Below, piece after piece: positions 51,446-64,000 of a stretch of DNA of 64,000 nt (positions are counted from its first letter, which is position 1; each line of letters starts with the position of its first letter). The translations under genes were made by a program, and so were the position numbers. The notes under the pieces were generated by a model. It saw only the letters and a program-made list of their open reading frames with translations. It was not told the DNA's origin and did not search any database. Origin of the DNA: Gymnorhina tibicen (Eukaryota > Chordata > Aves > Passeriformes > Artamidae); contig VXAZ01018984.1 in the NCBI GenBank assembly GCA_013399875.1, positions 1,268,460 through 1,332,459 of the forward strand. The letters are read 5' to 3'.

Positions 51446-52859
51446 ACTTAAGGTTTAGATGCTGGCTAGTCCGTATTCAAAATACTGGTTAATTAGAGAG
51501 GCATTCCTATAGAGTCCTAAATGGCTGAAGAGGAATGTAGAATATATTTATAACATTATGGATAATAACAAATTTATCCTTTTTAAAATGTATAATTTGA
51601 AAAAAAAATTAAATTGTCATTTAAAAATAAACCTTAATTATTTAAATACCATTTTAGCCCATTGAGTTTAATAAAATTCATATTTTTGTAATATGTATTT
51701 AATACTCCTTACTCTGAGAAATCAGCAAGAACGTGGTAGCTCAGAATGTGGAAATAAGCCAAATGCTTTACAGTCATGTAAGTACAGTATATTAACCAAT
51801 TTTCTTCTCTCTAGCTTGCAGCCAGAGTGCTCAAGGTACAATCCTCCATTTCCATAAAATCAATTAAACTTTTGGGGAAGATAAGAAAGCCACATTTCAC
51901 AATTCTTTTTTCTAATAGTAGGATATAAGCTGAAAAATGTTATTTAAATTTTAAAGCAGCAGTTTATTCTAAGCTTGCAGAAGATTAGTGCATTATAATG
52001 TCCCCGCTGGACTGTGAGAAATGAAATTTGAAACTAGAAAAGTTTCAAAGTCGGGTGTTCTGGTTATGGGGATGGTGGCACCTCCGTCTCCTTGTTGGTC
52101 TGTTCCTAATGAAGCAGTTCCAAAACAGAGCGAGCTGATCTAAGTCAGAGCTGACCTGAGACAGAGCTGCTGCAGTCTCTTGTCCCTCGCACTGCCCAGA
52201 GCTCTGTGCTTTGTGTCAGTGTCCACCTGTGGAATGCAGGCCTGGGGCGTTAAACCAACTGAAAACTATGAGGATGGTGATGATTTAGCATTGGATTTAG
52301 CAGCCTGTGCAATTTTTTTTAGTCTGTTGTGACTCTCCATTTTGTAAACTGAGTCATGTGATTTTTCAGTCCTTTGGCAGGGTCTTAAAAGATATTTGGG
52401 TTTGTCTAGCTCTGTTTTCTGCTGGAGTCAATGGAACTTACCTTCTTGCAAATGGTGGGAGAGGAAGGAGTTATTTACTCAACTGCAACATTTCCTTATG
52501 GAGTTTGTGCTCACAAAATAGTTCAAATGCATAAGCAGCTGTAAGGAGAAGAGATCAATAATTTTTTATCGTATTGCACATTAATTTTGTCATGCAGGCA
52601 CCATCTTGGTGATAATTTTTTATTTGTAATCAACAAAACTAAGCTATGTGAGCAAACATAGAAATTATGCAGAGAAGTGTGATGTAGTGGGCATTTACGA
52701 AGGGAAGTGGCATGCATTTATAGATAATTTTTTCTGCAGGTAGATGATTAGGAATTAAATACATGTTCTTGTTTTCCATAGAGACCTAAAAGGAGTGGTT
52801 CAGTCAGATTAAATAATTTATAGATGCTATGGGCCACATAATTACCTACACAATACCTC

Positions 52860-53640
52860 AAACTGCGGGCAAGTCTCCCTTCAGTGATTTCCACTGCTCC
52901 ATCTCTTTAGAAATCTAAATTCACTGGCTCTGCAGACAGAAGTCTTTAATTCATTTCTGTAACTACAACTTGAGCCACTTCTAATCATCTTTCAGTCTCA
53001 ACGTTTTCCTGAAACTCCTCTCAGCCAGCCAAATCTTGGAATTGCTTGGAATATCTTCCACTCCTTTGCTCTACTTTATTCCACCGACTTTCAATCCTAT
53101 CTTTCATTTTAAAATACTATCCCTTGCAGAATTTGGTGAAATTTCTTCTAATTTTCTGCCCACCCTTCCGCTTAATTCTACAGCATCTCTTTCAGTATGT
53201 TTCTTTTCACACTGAGAGTGCCAGGGGTTTTCTATCTGTTCCCTCTGCACTGAATCCACACAATTTTATACTGGTGACTTATTTCTGACCCATCTCCTGC
53301 AACTACCACTCTTGGTTCTCGTCACCCATTGTGGTAGGATTCCTGTCTCCAGCTTTACCGACCCCAGACTGTGCATCTCTCCAGATCACCTATATTGCCT
53401 ATCGTACCCTTTCAGTCCTTTTATTGACTCTTTCCTTCTTGCTAAATTAAATTGTTTCTATTCATTATCTCTGAGTTTCTTCCAAAGCTCCACTTTTGTC
53501 CTGTGTACTTTTACCTCTGCTAAATCTTTGGTGGTCTCTAATGAGAACAAATGTGGTGAGTGCTACTTTTGTGCCTCTCTTATGCCTGACAAGATCATAT
53601 CCTTCTTGAGGTAAGCTACATAGGAAACTTCTCCCTCTTG
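52860..53640. other. Pyrimidine-rich, strand-asymmetric stretch
   Basis: For about 780 bp the + strand is persistently richer in C and T than in A and G, and it is less AT-rich than its flanks. Two + strand frames (53046-53288 and 53312-53614) are open, probably because of the purine shortage. A near AATAAA signal follows at about 53667. It could be an old unclassified repeat read antisense or part of a non-coding transcript. Confidence 0.5.
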
Positions 53641-56040
53641 CACATGCCTTCTAGAGCTGGTGTCAAATAAAATGTCTCACATAAATAATTAATTTGTAAT
53701 GTTCAGGGAAAAGGCAGTTGAGGATGGCTGCATTTTTTTCCTTTTTCCTCCTATTTCGTGTTGCCTGTTGTTGATTGTAGGTGCTTTGAATTTGGGATTG
53801 AAGGTCTACCCAAGTTTGCAGAGTGAATAGCCCAGTATGGAGATAATGCTTTTAGAAGAGATTCTCTTGAATTATGAAGAACAAACTCCATCACAGTATT
53901 TAAGTATTTAAAGTACTACTACTTCCTGTGTTTAGCACGTACAGCCAAATAACTTCTAGCTGCCTTCTCCTGAGTGCAGTGTTATGGCAGTTTCCATTAA
54001 AATTCTTGAAAACTCACATGATTCTCCTGATTTATATGATTCTACTAATTTGGCATCAGTAAGCCAACAAAGCTCTTGAAGTGTGAATATCACCTGACAC
54101 CTGTAATTTACTAAGCAGAAGACAAGGTTGTTTCTGACCACTGAAAAGATATTCAGCTGGGCCCCAAAGAAGGGATAAAGGAAGGAATGTCACCCTTTGA
54201 AAGGGATTAAGTCAACCAAAGAATGAAAATCCCTCTTATTGCGTCTTACTGCGTCTTGAACAGAGCATTGGTGGGAGAGGAAGTCACAAGCTTCGAGGAG
54301 ACTACAAGAAATTCTGATTAAGGATAAACCTCCTGAGGGAGGTCTCAGATAAGCTTAGTTGTAAAAGACCTTTAGGTTATTCTCTCCTACTTAAGAGTAA
54401 TTGAGGCCTTGTAAATGCACCCTTCTTTTGTGGTAAAAGAGCCTGCAGCAAAACCAGGCTCAGTGTTTAGAAGGATGAAGGACTCTAAAATACAGTGAAA
54501 ATACTACAGTAATTCACCTCTGCTGAACTACCTATAGATAATGCCTGTAAAATGATTGTCAATTCAACTTTTCTTCATTAAATCTCTAGTAATTTTCCCT
54601 GTATGAGCATTACAAAATGCACCAGTACAGTGATCCTTGTTAGAACAGGAACCTACTCTGTATGTTTTCTAGATAAGACAGGGATCTCTGTACTTCATAT
54701 CTGTGAGCCACTGATGGTGCTGCAGGTGTGACAGAATACTAAATAGCAGTAACAGATTTTAAATATAATTACAAGTATTTGACGACATTCATCCATGGCA
54801 TAATGGGGCAACTGTATGATTAGACTGTTCTTAGAAAATTGAATTACTCTAATAAATGGAAATGACTGTTATTTAATGGAAGACTATTTGCATAAAATAG
54901 GCCAATGTTAAGTGACCAGCTGCTAAATAGGTGTAAAGTCTGATCTCAGAGTTCTGGGTCAGAGATGGATGGGTTCATGCCAAAGACTTTCATATTTGGG
55001 CGCTAACCCTATAAATACAAATTTGGTAGTCAGAAGGAGCATCAAGATCTGAAAACCGCAGCTCAATTTATTAACTTCTTTTTTCATGGTTTTTTTCTAT
55101 AAGAACAAACTAATGATTTTCATTACAAACAAAATCAACAATTTCTCATAAATGGAAATAAAAAGAATGAAAAGTCAGGTGATAACATTCCTTTTCATAA
55201 TGGACTTGTGACATTCCTGAGATAGTTGTTTGATTCACTGTTATCTTTTTCAGTATCAGGAGCTTGGAAATAATTCAGTGCAACAGAAATAATTAAAAAC
55301 TATAAGCACCTTAATAACAAATATATTCACTTTATCAACAGAAATTCAACAGGCCCATTTCTTCCCAGAAACTTTCTGTACCTTATTGCAGCTGGGAATC
55401 AACTCAAACGGTTGTGAGGGCCTCTTCTATTCTGGAAAACAACACTAACCCTTGTGACACCCAAAGGTTTTGGAAAGACAAGCTGTAGGAGTTTTCCAGC
55501 AATATCCTGGGTTAGAAAAATGGTTGTACAAGTTACCTGAAAGACCACTTTCTGTGAGAAACCTGTCAAGATTTGCAAGGCTTGCATGTACCTATCTCCA
55601 CAGACAGCTGTGGGCCAAGGGGTGAAAGGCTTTTTCTTTCATATGTAAGTTTTAAACGCGAGGAAATTCAGTGCTTTACTCTTTGCCCACTGCTGCCTTT
55701 TCTGTCATGAGGCCACATTCTTGTGTGGCTTGACATTGGTACTTTTCCATGTCCATTAATAGATTTATGCAGCTCATGAGCTACATCATGATCTTCGAGG
55801 TCTATAAGCTATAATGTAGATTTTTTTAATGAATAATAAACCCTAACAAAACTGCATTCCTTTTCCCTTATCCTTTGCAGGATTGCACCTCATTTCAAAT
55901 ACTCTGAATCAAACCAACTTCTCCATAAATACCGATCTAGATATAAAACTAAATATATTTAACTAAATTTAGAAATCAAAACCTAGAATTCAAACCTCAG
56001 GAAATAATAATAGGTAGAGGAGACTAATACTGTGATGCAT

Positions 56041-56082
56041 AGTTAAATATATAAGTGATCCAGTTAAATATATAAGTGATCC
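56041..56082. repeat. Perfect 21-bp tandem duplication
   Basis: The 21-bp unit starting AGTTAAATAT and ending GTGATCC occurs at 56041-56061 and, identical, at 56062-56082. A recent slippage duplication, possibly polymorphic. Confidence 0.95.
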
Positions 56083-59000
56083 CTCTGTAGAAGGTGATAG
56101 CGATGTGGAACTTGCACTGGTTCCTTTCATTAGCTGAGTTTGGGCCCAACAAGGAGATGGTGACTGACACCTGCCAACTTCTTGCGTGGTTCGAGTAGTT
56201 CTCTCCAGGAATAAGACAAGATGAGAGCATTTCTGGAGAGAAAGTGTCTAAGGCAAAGTTTTTTCTACAAAGACAATGTGCTAATGACAGAGAAAAGAGA
56301 AGAAAAGAATTGCTGAACAGCAACAACAAAGGGGGAAAAAAATCTGAAATTTCTCTTTTCATGAGCTTTTACTTTCTTCCCATTTTGGTACCCTATTCCT
56401 TGAGTTAGAAACACAGTGGTAGCTTAAATGATCTCTTTTTCTGTGTGTCTTTATCCTTGCACTGGTAAAAATGTAAAATGGATGATGTTAGATCTACTCT
56501 ACCTCAGTTAAAATTACAGTTCTTTAGTAGCTAATGGGCCAAGATCCTCTCAGAGATTAAGCTTTCTCCCCTAAAGACAGCTTTCTGAAACCTTGAATTA
56601 TACTTGCCAAAGCGAACAGAGTTATTAGGTTCCATCTCTTCTAATATTTTCTTGATTTGAGAGTCCTTTCTTCTGTAATACAAGGATAAGGTAACTACAG
56701 AAAGGTTAGCATGAGCATAACTATATTAGCACACTGTGGTAAATTTTTGTGCTCATCATGAAATCCCTGAATCTGCATGGTGGAGTAGGCTTGAGCTGCT
56801 ACTAAAGTGAACTCAGGAAAGGTTCAGGGACTTCTAAAAAAATAAGACCTCCTGAGTGTGTTCACTCACCTAACTGAATATTTCAGTAGACTCAATGCAA
56901 TTATTCATCAGAGCAGGACTGGCACAGAATATGTGAGTAGTCTCCCTTTCTTTGCTGTGTTTATAAAACTGCCAAAATTCCATTAAAGAAAATTTTCCCT
57001 AAAATAATCAGTTTCATAACTTCCTGTAACCTTCAGTACTAACCTTTTTAGATACTCGTGAAATTAGATCTCCCGAGCCTTCCATGAAATCATCAGAAAT
57101 GTGTAATGCATTAGGATTGTATTTGTTTTACTGCATAAATACAAGCAAGCAGATTTATTCATTTCCAGAATGTTCTCCTCCCCATTAAGATTTTCTAAAG
57201 ACACTGTTGTTTTTTTCCTAAATGTAAGTGGCAAAGAAAAGTGTCCCAGGCATGTAATTTTAGTAGCGTCTTCTTCCCTTATGACTCATTACTGCTGAAA
57301 TCAACACAACTTGGGATGTGCTCAGGAACTTCAGTAGCTCTTTAATGTTTTCAAATAACATCTGTGCATGTTTATGACTTCATGCTCTGCCTTAGCGTTG
57401 GCCTTGGCCAATGTTTCTGGCTGTTAAGTGGTTGTACTTTCAGAGTGCAGGGTCCCTGCGCTTTTGCTTTGCAAGAAGCAAGAGAACACAATTATTGAAT
57501 ATTTAATTGAGCAGAACAGCAGCAATGCTGCAGAAACAGACCTGCTTTTATCAGAGTTGTACATGTTTGTTTAGAACTTGCATACATTCAGAGGTAACTG
57601 ATACGCTATATTACTTTTGTTTTCCTCGCAAGTCATGACCAAATCCTTCCTTTTACTTTCTACTTTCATTTAGAGACAATGATGCTTCTGGATGCGAACA
57701 CCTCTGCTTATTCTTGCAGAGAATATTATTATTATTAATATTTCAGCTTGCCATCTAATATGATGGCTGGCTGAGGGGAGAAGAAGAAAAGGCTAGCTTG
57801 AAGATATGTAGTGAGAAAGGGAGAGAACAGATCTCAGGGACCAGTAGTGGCTTAAAACACCACTTCTTTACAAGATGGCTGAAAAGGAATTTAGCAGTGG
57901 AAACCTGCACCCGTGCTTGCTTGTACTTACTCAGACAGTATCAGCTGGAAAAGCCATGGAATTAATGCTAATATTAAGTCTACTAATAGATGTGTACCTG
58001 GTATTCGGAACTGTAGTTTACTGCAATTTATCCTGGGGAAGTTCTGGATGTCCTGTAAAGCTTTTACATGTCCTTGATGACACATACAGAAATCTTGAAA
58101 TGTTTATGCCAACAACAAAAGTTTTCTGCTTGATTTCTACATTTGAAATTCGAAGTCTCCAGGGAAAATTTTCTGTTGATTGAGGAACAAATGGCACGTT
58201 ACTAATCACAAGAACTAAGAGGCTGAAAATTGTATAACTTGTAGGAGAGTGGGTTTAGGGTATCTCTATCTAAAAGAGATTGAAAACCTGAAGAAATATG
58301 GGCAATAAAGAAACCAAAGATACGCAGCCTAACTTCCCCTGTGGAATGTGTGAATTTACTGACGACACTGAAACAAAACAAACTTTTAACTGTGTTAAAC
58401 AAACGTGAACACCTTTTGAATGCTAAAGAGCCATATATGCTTTACTTTCAAATTACAGGTTACACCTGTATTCCACACTCCGTTTTACTGAAATTAAGGA
58501 CCTTCATTTGTTTTCTTCCCAGTATTTTTTATCTCTGGCAATGTGCTGGATTGACATGATGGGGCATCTTCAATTTTACCTTGTCCATACTGTACTTGTG
58601 CTATGATTATGTGGATATTAAAAGAAATAGAACACTTCAAAATTAATCAATATTGTACAAGATATAAAACATTGTTAAAGTTAAAATGTGTTCATTTGGG
58701 GAAGTAAATGGGAAGTAAGCATAGAGGGAATAATTTAATTGTTTAGGGAAAGCTTCTGAAGGGAGCAGTGGGAAAGAGATGGTACTTACATGTGCATAGT
58801 TGAAGGCTATTAAATGTTTTTGCTATCTTTGGTACTTCTGAAACAATTGTTGAATGTGTACATTCCCAATAAGATCTTTTCTAAAGCAATTTTGGTGTTT
58901 AAAAGTGGTCCAGCTTTCTCTGTGCTAGTAAATATAAACCATTCCTATATGGAGTATTTGGTCCCCTTGCATAATAGTTTGGAGTCCAAAATTAAGTGCA

Positions 59001-62000
59001 GAGTGACACAGGAGACGATGTGTGTTTGCAGTATGTGCATATGTTATTTGTTTTCCTGAGAAGTTTCTCATACTCTTGTAGAAAAACATGATGTCCTAGT
59101 GTCTCCTGAACTGGCTGTGCCTTTATGTATAAGAATCAAAGTATTTTAAATCTTTGTTATATCACTGGCTTTTTCATAGAGAGAATAAGTTGTTGTCTGG
59201 GAGTAGAGCTTTGGAGAACTTCCCATCTTTTAGGTAAGACCTGGGATAACTGGCTGGACTGTTAATTGTTCTTCCTTTCAGAACCAAGTAAGAAGCTGAC
59301 TGCTTTTTACAGGCAATATGTTGTATTTACTGTACATTTCTTACTGTAAACTCATTGAGAAATTATAAAGTTCCACAAAATCTAGGAATAGGAGTTCTGC
59401 TGGATTGGTTATTTACATTTATTTTTATGGAGTTCACTATTGTTTCTTCAATATATGGATTATTCCCAAGATTTCTCATAGATGAACTGAATCTTCCTTT
59501 TTATATGTATAAACTTAGTCTAAACTCCTGGGGGTTTTTTTTCTTGTTGATTTTAGTGGTCAAACTCATATCTAATTCTGTGATCAGGCCCTACACTAAA
59601 ACATGACTGAAGTGCTGTAAAACACTACTGAAAAGAAAACTAAAAAAACCCTGGAAACAACACCCTTTTAAAACTATCAGTTATGCAATAACCTACCATA
59701 TCTACAAAAACCAGCAAGTTCTTTGGTTGCCTTGACCTGGGCAAGGTGGTGATATTTTACAGCAGCTGAAGATCTGACCCTTTATGCTTCTGATAATTTG
59801 AAAGATTTTTCAAATTTCCTTTCAAACCATTTTAAATGCCTTTCTGAAAATGCTTCAAAATTGTTGACAAAAACTTCCTTTTATCACCTGAATCCTGTTT
59901 CACTAACATCCTTAGTGAAACATTTTCAATTTCAATTTGATATTAAAATATTGGTAGGAGAATATAGAAGTCTAAGTGTGTGGTTTTAGAGATTTATCTG
60001 TTTAGCAGGGTAGTTATAGTCACCTTGCATGAGCACAATGAAATGTCTACTCAGAGAAAACATTTTAGCTGCATCAGGGAGTTTTGACTGCTTCTTTCCA
60101 GATATTCTTGGAAAGAGAGAAAATTTTATTTTATGTAAGACCTCACATTTGCCCCTGCTTCCATCCATCCAAATGGCACAAACATTAATAAATTTACTAA
60201 AATATCTATTTGATAGTTTTGAAGGGTTTCCATTGTTTATTATCCCCTGTTTATCCTGCACTTCTTGTGTGGACCTGGACAAACAAGAGAAGTGGAATCA
60301 TAATGAGGGGAGGAAGTAGGGAGTAACAAAAATGACTACTAGAAAGCACAAAAAGCAGCAGGGGAGGACAACTGCATGCAACTCTCTTTTGCATTGAGGT
60401 CTCTAATCCTGATTTTTTTGAGCTTCTCTTTTTGTTTACATTGAGTTTATCTGCAACTTTGTGACAACTTTTTTTTCAGATATAACCCTGCTTACTGAAA
60501 ATCCTTGTGAGTGACTGTTACAATCTCTTTGGAATTTCTCTTTTGCCTTCTCTTTTATCAGGCTCTTAAGGTTCTTCAAGAATTTCAGGAAAGCTCATTT
60601 AGTCTTCCAAAATCCTTGTGTCTTCATGTAAGGTTCCAGTGGTGATACTCCCAAGGAAAGATAAACTATAGCTATAGTTGTGAATTCATCTTGTGTTGCT
60701 TTCAGTGTAACCTTTTTTCAGCTGGTTTTTTCAGTCTCAGGTAACCTTTCCCTCTCACTTGGGGTTCACAAACAACTTAAGATCAGCCTCCTGACCACTT
60801 CCAGAGTGCGTTGTAAAAGAACATGAGAGATTTAAAGCTCAGGCTTTAAATAATAACCTGGATTTTTGTTTAGGAAATATAACACATCTCAGTAAAAGCA
60901 GAATTTGATATCATGCTTCTGGAGGACAACTATCCTCAGTGGGTGTCACAAGTTATTGGGGTAAGCAAAAGGTTAAATACCTTTGTCACTGATGAAATCT
61001 GATAAGCCTCTGGTATCTTCCTATACATATTGTACCCTAGATCTTCATGGACAGGATTTTGGCTGTTAAAGTATTAAAGTAGGAAGAAAACCCCAATGTT
61101 CTTTACAAGATGACATACTTAAAAACCAAGCTGAATTACATACATGAGTTGTGATAGTGATTTCCTGTCGATGAATTTCATGTTATCTTTTGATAATATC
61201 AGGATTCTTGTGACCATGGTTGCACAGCAGGTGTGGGGGAAAAAAGTGCTCCAGTTTTAAAAGCACTTTGTGTTACTGTTGACCACGACACTTCTCTGTA
61301 GTCTTTTTTCCAAGCCAGAACTGAGACTAAGCTATGCTTATCCCATGGAGGCTCCTGTGGCTCTTAGCTACTTTGCAACAGTTCTGGAGGCTGTCCATGG
61401 CAACAAACTTGTTCCTTGGGATGAGAATGCTTTATGTGTACAGCATTATGCAAAAATTAACCAGCAAAACCAAGCAGCTAGATTAAAACATGCTAGATGA
61501 ACTTATTTATGTTATTATAATGTGTTTGTATATTTAATGGAGCCTCAAAGCACAATCTCCATGACTGAATTAAAATTCAGCAAATATGGGACTGGTACTC
61601 ATGACCAGTGAGCAGCTCTCAGTAATTGATTTTTCAAATCAGAAATGCTTTTTTTATTTCTGAAAATTACCCAATGCCATGGCTACAAACCACATTGTTT
61701 TAATGGTAAAATTAATGAAACATCTGGAACTGACAGAATTAGTCTGCAGAGCAGCAAGTGAACAGATGAGGAGACAGATTGGCATGGTTGTGAAGAAGCA
61801 AAGGCCAGGCCAGTGTGCTCGTAGCCATCCAAGAGAGAATGAAGCTTCATAAAAGTGATTCTCCTGGTCTCACTGACACCCATAATTCACACAGCAGCTC
61901 CAGCATCTCTACAGGCAATGCCACTTGCCCAGTGTTCTTTATCAGTATGGACAAGTCTGTGTTTTGTGGTGTTACCATAGAAAATACTTGTTTACTTTAA

Positions 62001-62699
62001 TTCTTGGACTTCCACACCCACAATGCCAACACGAGCAGCAGCTAATTGCAGTCACAATGACAGAAGTCAGTCTGTGAAGAACCAGAAGGAAGCCACCAAT
62101 TTATTTTCCATTCTGACAAGGCAAATTTTAGATTGTTATGACTTTAAGCACATTAATAAGAACAGTTAATTTAGAAATTACAGACTTTAGCATTAAAAAG
62201 TCACAAATCCAAGAGCTAGTGTTTATTCAAAGGGTTATTTTTGACTTTTAGGTGTTTAAAAACATAATATAAATGGATATTTTATACAGTAAGAGACTTT
62301 AACTTTCAATGTAAGTTTGTAGAGATAGATAAAAATAAAATGTTGCTTTGTTTTTATTTTTATAAAGCAGATCTTGGGACTTACTCTGTGCTTCTTCTAG
62401 ACCATATGGTATTCCTGGGTTTCAGATCACAGACTAAGGTAAAGAGAAATAAATTCTATTCTGGTATAGAGAATAGATAGAATATGATTAACCTATAGTG
62501 AGTATTAGAAAAGTTATCTTGAGTTTTGGTGGGAGAGATATTTTTATAAAATTCCTCATGTTAAGCGAATTCTGCCTAATGTTCTGTAAAACTTCAGAAG
62601 GTTTATAACATTGATGATAGACAAATTTATGTGTATATTTTTTTTAATTTCAGGTGATTTTTTTTTGTAAATCCATGTGTCTCAGGGGCAACACTCCAT

Positions 62700-63260
62700 A
62701 TTTATCTCCTAATGCCCTCCTACTGAGCAGGCTTTGCTAACTTACTTGAAACCTTTATGCTGTGCCTTTCAAACCCAAAGTGCAAGGTGTCTGTTGTCCT
62801 GTGAGTTTTTACTCCTGTTTCTTTGTATGCATGAGCATGTACCAAAGTCTTGCCTGACTGACAGCACCATTTCTAGCACGCACCAAATCCCTTCCAAAAC
62901 TGACTTGGATAACTTGGGGACTCCAAGCAGCAGTCAGATCCCCTGGCCACAGTCTGTCCCTCAGGATTTAGGTACTCGGTTGAAAGTTTAGCTGTTGGTT
63001 TTCCCATCAGCCAGGTTTCCCCTCAGGGACTTGGGTGTGGTTCTGGTCTCTGATCCTGAGACCCAACACTTGCTTCTATCTGCTCCAGCCTTGATCCTGA
63101 CTCTTGCAAAGGTATCCCTCTGGCCTGCCTGCTGTCCCAGCCTGGTCCTGCAGGTGAACAGGCAGGCTAATCCTGCTCTAGCCTTCTTTGTTTGACAGCT
63201 CCGTTTTGCAGGATGGATCTTGTAACCCTCAGCTGAGTCTCCCCTTGCCAGCATTTACTG
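62700..63260. other. GC-richer block, possible old repeat
   Basis: This block is clearly less AT-rich than its neighbours and contains scattered variants of CTGATCCTGA / TTGATCCTGACTCTTGC, which read as CAGGATCA-type motifs on the - strand. Frames on both strands are open for 66-88 codons over 62988-63254. I could not assign a family; a diverged LTR or other old repeat is possible. Confidence 0.35.
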
Positions 63261-64000
63261 CTTGAATCCTCAATTTAGCTTGTATTAGCTTTTCACTGGC
63301 CTATGGTGCTGTAGTATAAGGGACAGCTGAGAGCCTGAATTCCTCTTCCTCCATGGAAATTGAGTAAAAATATTGTGACTGAAAAGAGATCTGCGGTAAA
63401 AGCTCCTGATGCAAAATTTGAGATGTAACGTTTTAGAGACCTAAGGAACTTACTCAGTTCCATCTGTTTCAGTCAAAGGGCATTGAGAAACAGATAAAAA
63501 GGTCTGACCCTTGTGAAAATAAGACACTTACCTGACCCAAGCTTTCCTTGATAAACAGAAATGATAATAAAATTGTATTTGCCATAAATGCTTCTTGGGG
63601 CTTTCACAAATTTAACTGGGTTTAACTGAATCATGAAAGTCACTAAACATTTCCTTAATCTACCACACTTAAAAGTCCCCAGATAAGCTGTTGCTTGCAG
63701 CAAAATGATCTGTCTGCTCTGATCTTCTCTTTTCTCTGCACTCCATAATCTTGGTGTAAGGAAATGCAAGGCTGTGAATAGCCAGTGGACTCTGAAGCGA
63801 TCAGGTACTGAGAATGAGTTAACATCCGTTCTGTCTCGCAGCGCCTTCTGTTTGGGTCTTTTACACATTTCAGAACCTAAATTTTCATGCAAGCAGACAA
63901 AAAAGAACTGTTTTAAGCTACTATCAACAGGATACTTCTGTCTCAATGAGCGGGACTGTTTAGGCTATACCCACATTGTGTTTTTGCAGATATTGCTTAA

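Larger units (their letters stand above)
51446..64000. other. AT-rich non-coding sequence
   Basis: No gene, RNA gene or young transposon was recognised in about 12.5 kb. Local features are a GC-richer patch at 52050-52260, a pyrimidine-rich stretch at 52860-53640, a 21-bp tandem duplication at 56041 and a GC-richer block at 62700-63260. The 157-codon - strand frame at 63473-63946 and the 102-codon + strand frame at 57875-58183 have no recognisable domain. Confidence 0.6.

Noticed and set aside
57875..58183. 102-codon + strand frame with a hydrophobic segment
   Set aside because: No recognisable family, and no supporting exon signals.
1..64000. CRISPR arrays, bacterial operons, tRNA or rRNA genes
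   Set aside because: None seen. The direct repeats are microsatellites or transposons, and the sequence is vertebrate nuclear DNA by its CR1 and LTR content.

Overview
The window looks like AT-rich, non-coding avian nuclear DNA: intergenic sequence or the inside of a very large intron. The case for a bird is the transposon content. There are several copies of the CR1 LINE with the bird-type 3' end (ATTCTGTG repeats), and one endogenous-retrovirus-like LTR element whose LTR I know from passerine and other bird genomes. Assigning it to a passerine is inference. No exon, tRNA, rRNA or snRNA gene, CRISPR array or bacterial-style operon could be supported. The open frames are short, scattered over both strands, and mostly fall in LINEs, LTR sequence or simple repeats.

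Layout. 1-5484 is unique AT-rich sequence with a 33-bp tandem duplication. 5485-6038 is a 5'-truncated CR1 on the + strand. 6039-13226 is unique sequence with one strong 42-nt hairpin at 10607-10648. 13227-13512 is a CR1 3' end on the - strand. 13513-21900 carries most of the simple repeats: a 160-bp TTTTC array, an AATAAC array, a 205-bp polypyrimidine tract ending in a splice-acceptor-like CTGCAG, and a TATATG/TATATC compound array. 21900-32226 is quiet, with a 16-bp triplicated unit, an 18-bp palindrome and TAATTA-rich stretches that could be conserved regulatory DNA.

32227-33618 is the most structured locus: a 1.38-kb LTR element on the - strand, bounded by TG...CA ends and a perfect 5-bp target-site duplication (GTAGC). 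It has one nearly full LTR of about 590 bp, only about 85 bp of the other LTR, and about 700 bp of unrecognised internal sequence with an internal duplication and a GC-rich stretch open on the + strand. 41962-42596 is a composite of two CR1 pieces. The second has an internal deletion of about 230 bp whose junction lies three bases from the only N in the window (42357). 47479-47818 is an unclassified, GC-richer block, possibly retroelement-derived. 51220-51445 is an old, decayed CR1-type reverse-transcriptase fragment on the - strand. The rest, to 64000, is unique sequence with a 0.8-kb pyrimidine-rich stretch, a 21-bp perfect tandem duplication and a GC-richer block near 63 kb.

No genes act together here, and I found no convincing new biological system. 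The points most worth checking are the LTR element, the CR1 composite with the N, the ancient CR1 fragment, the hairpin, and the TAATTA-rich segments.
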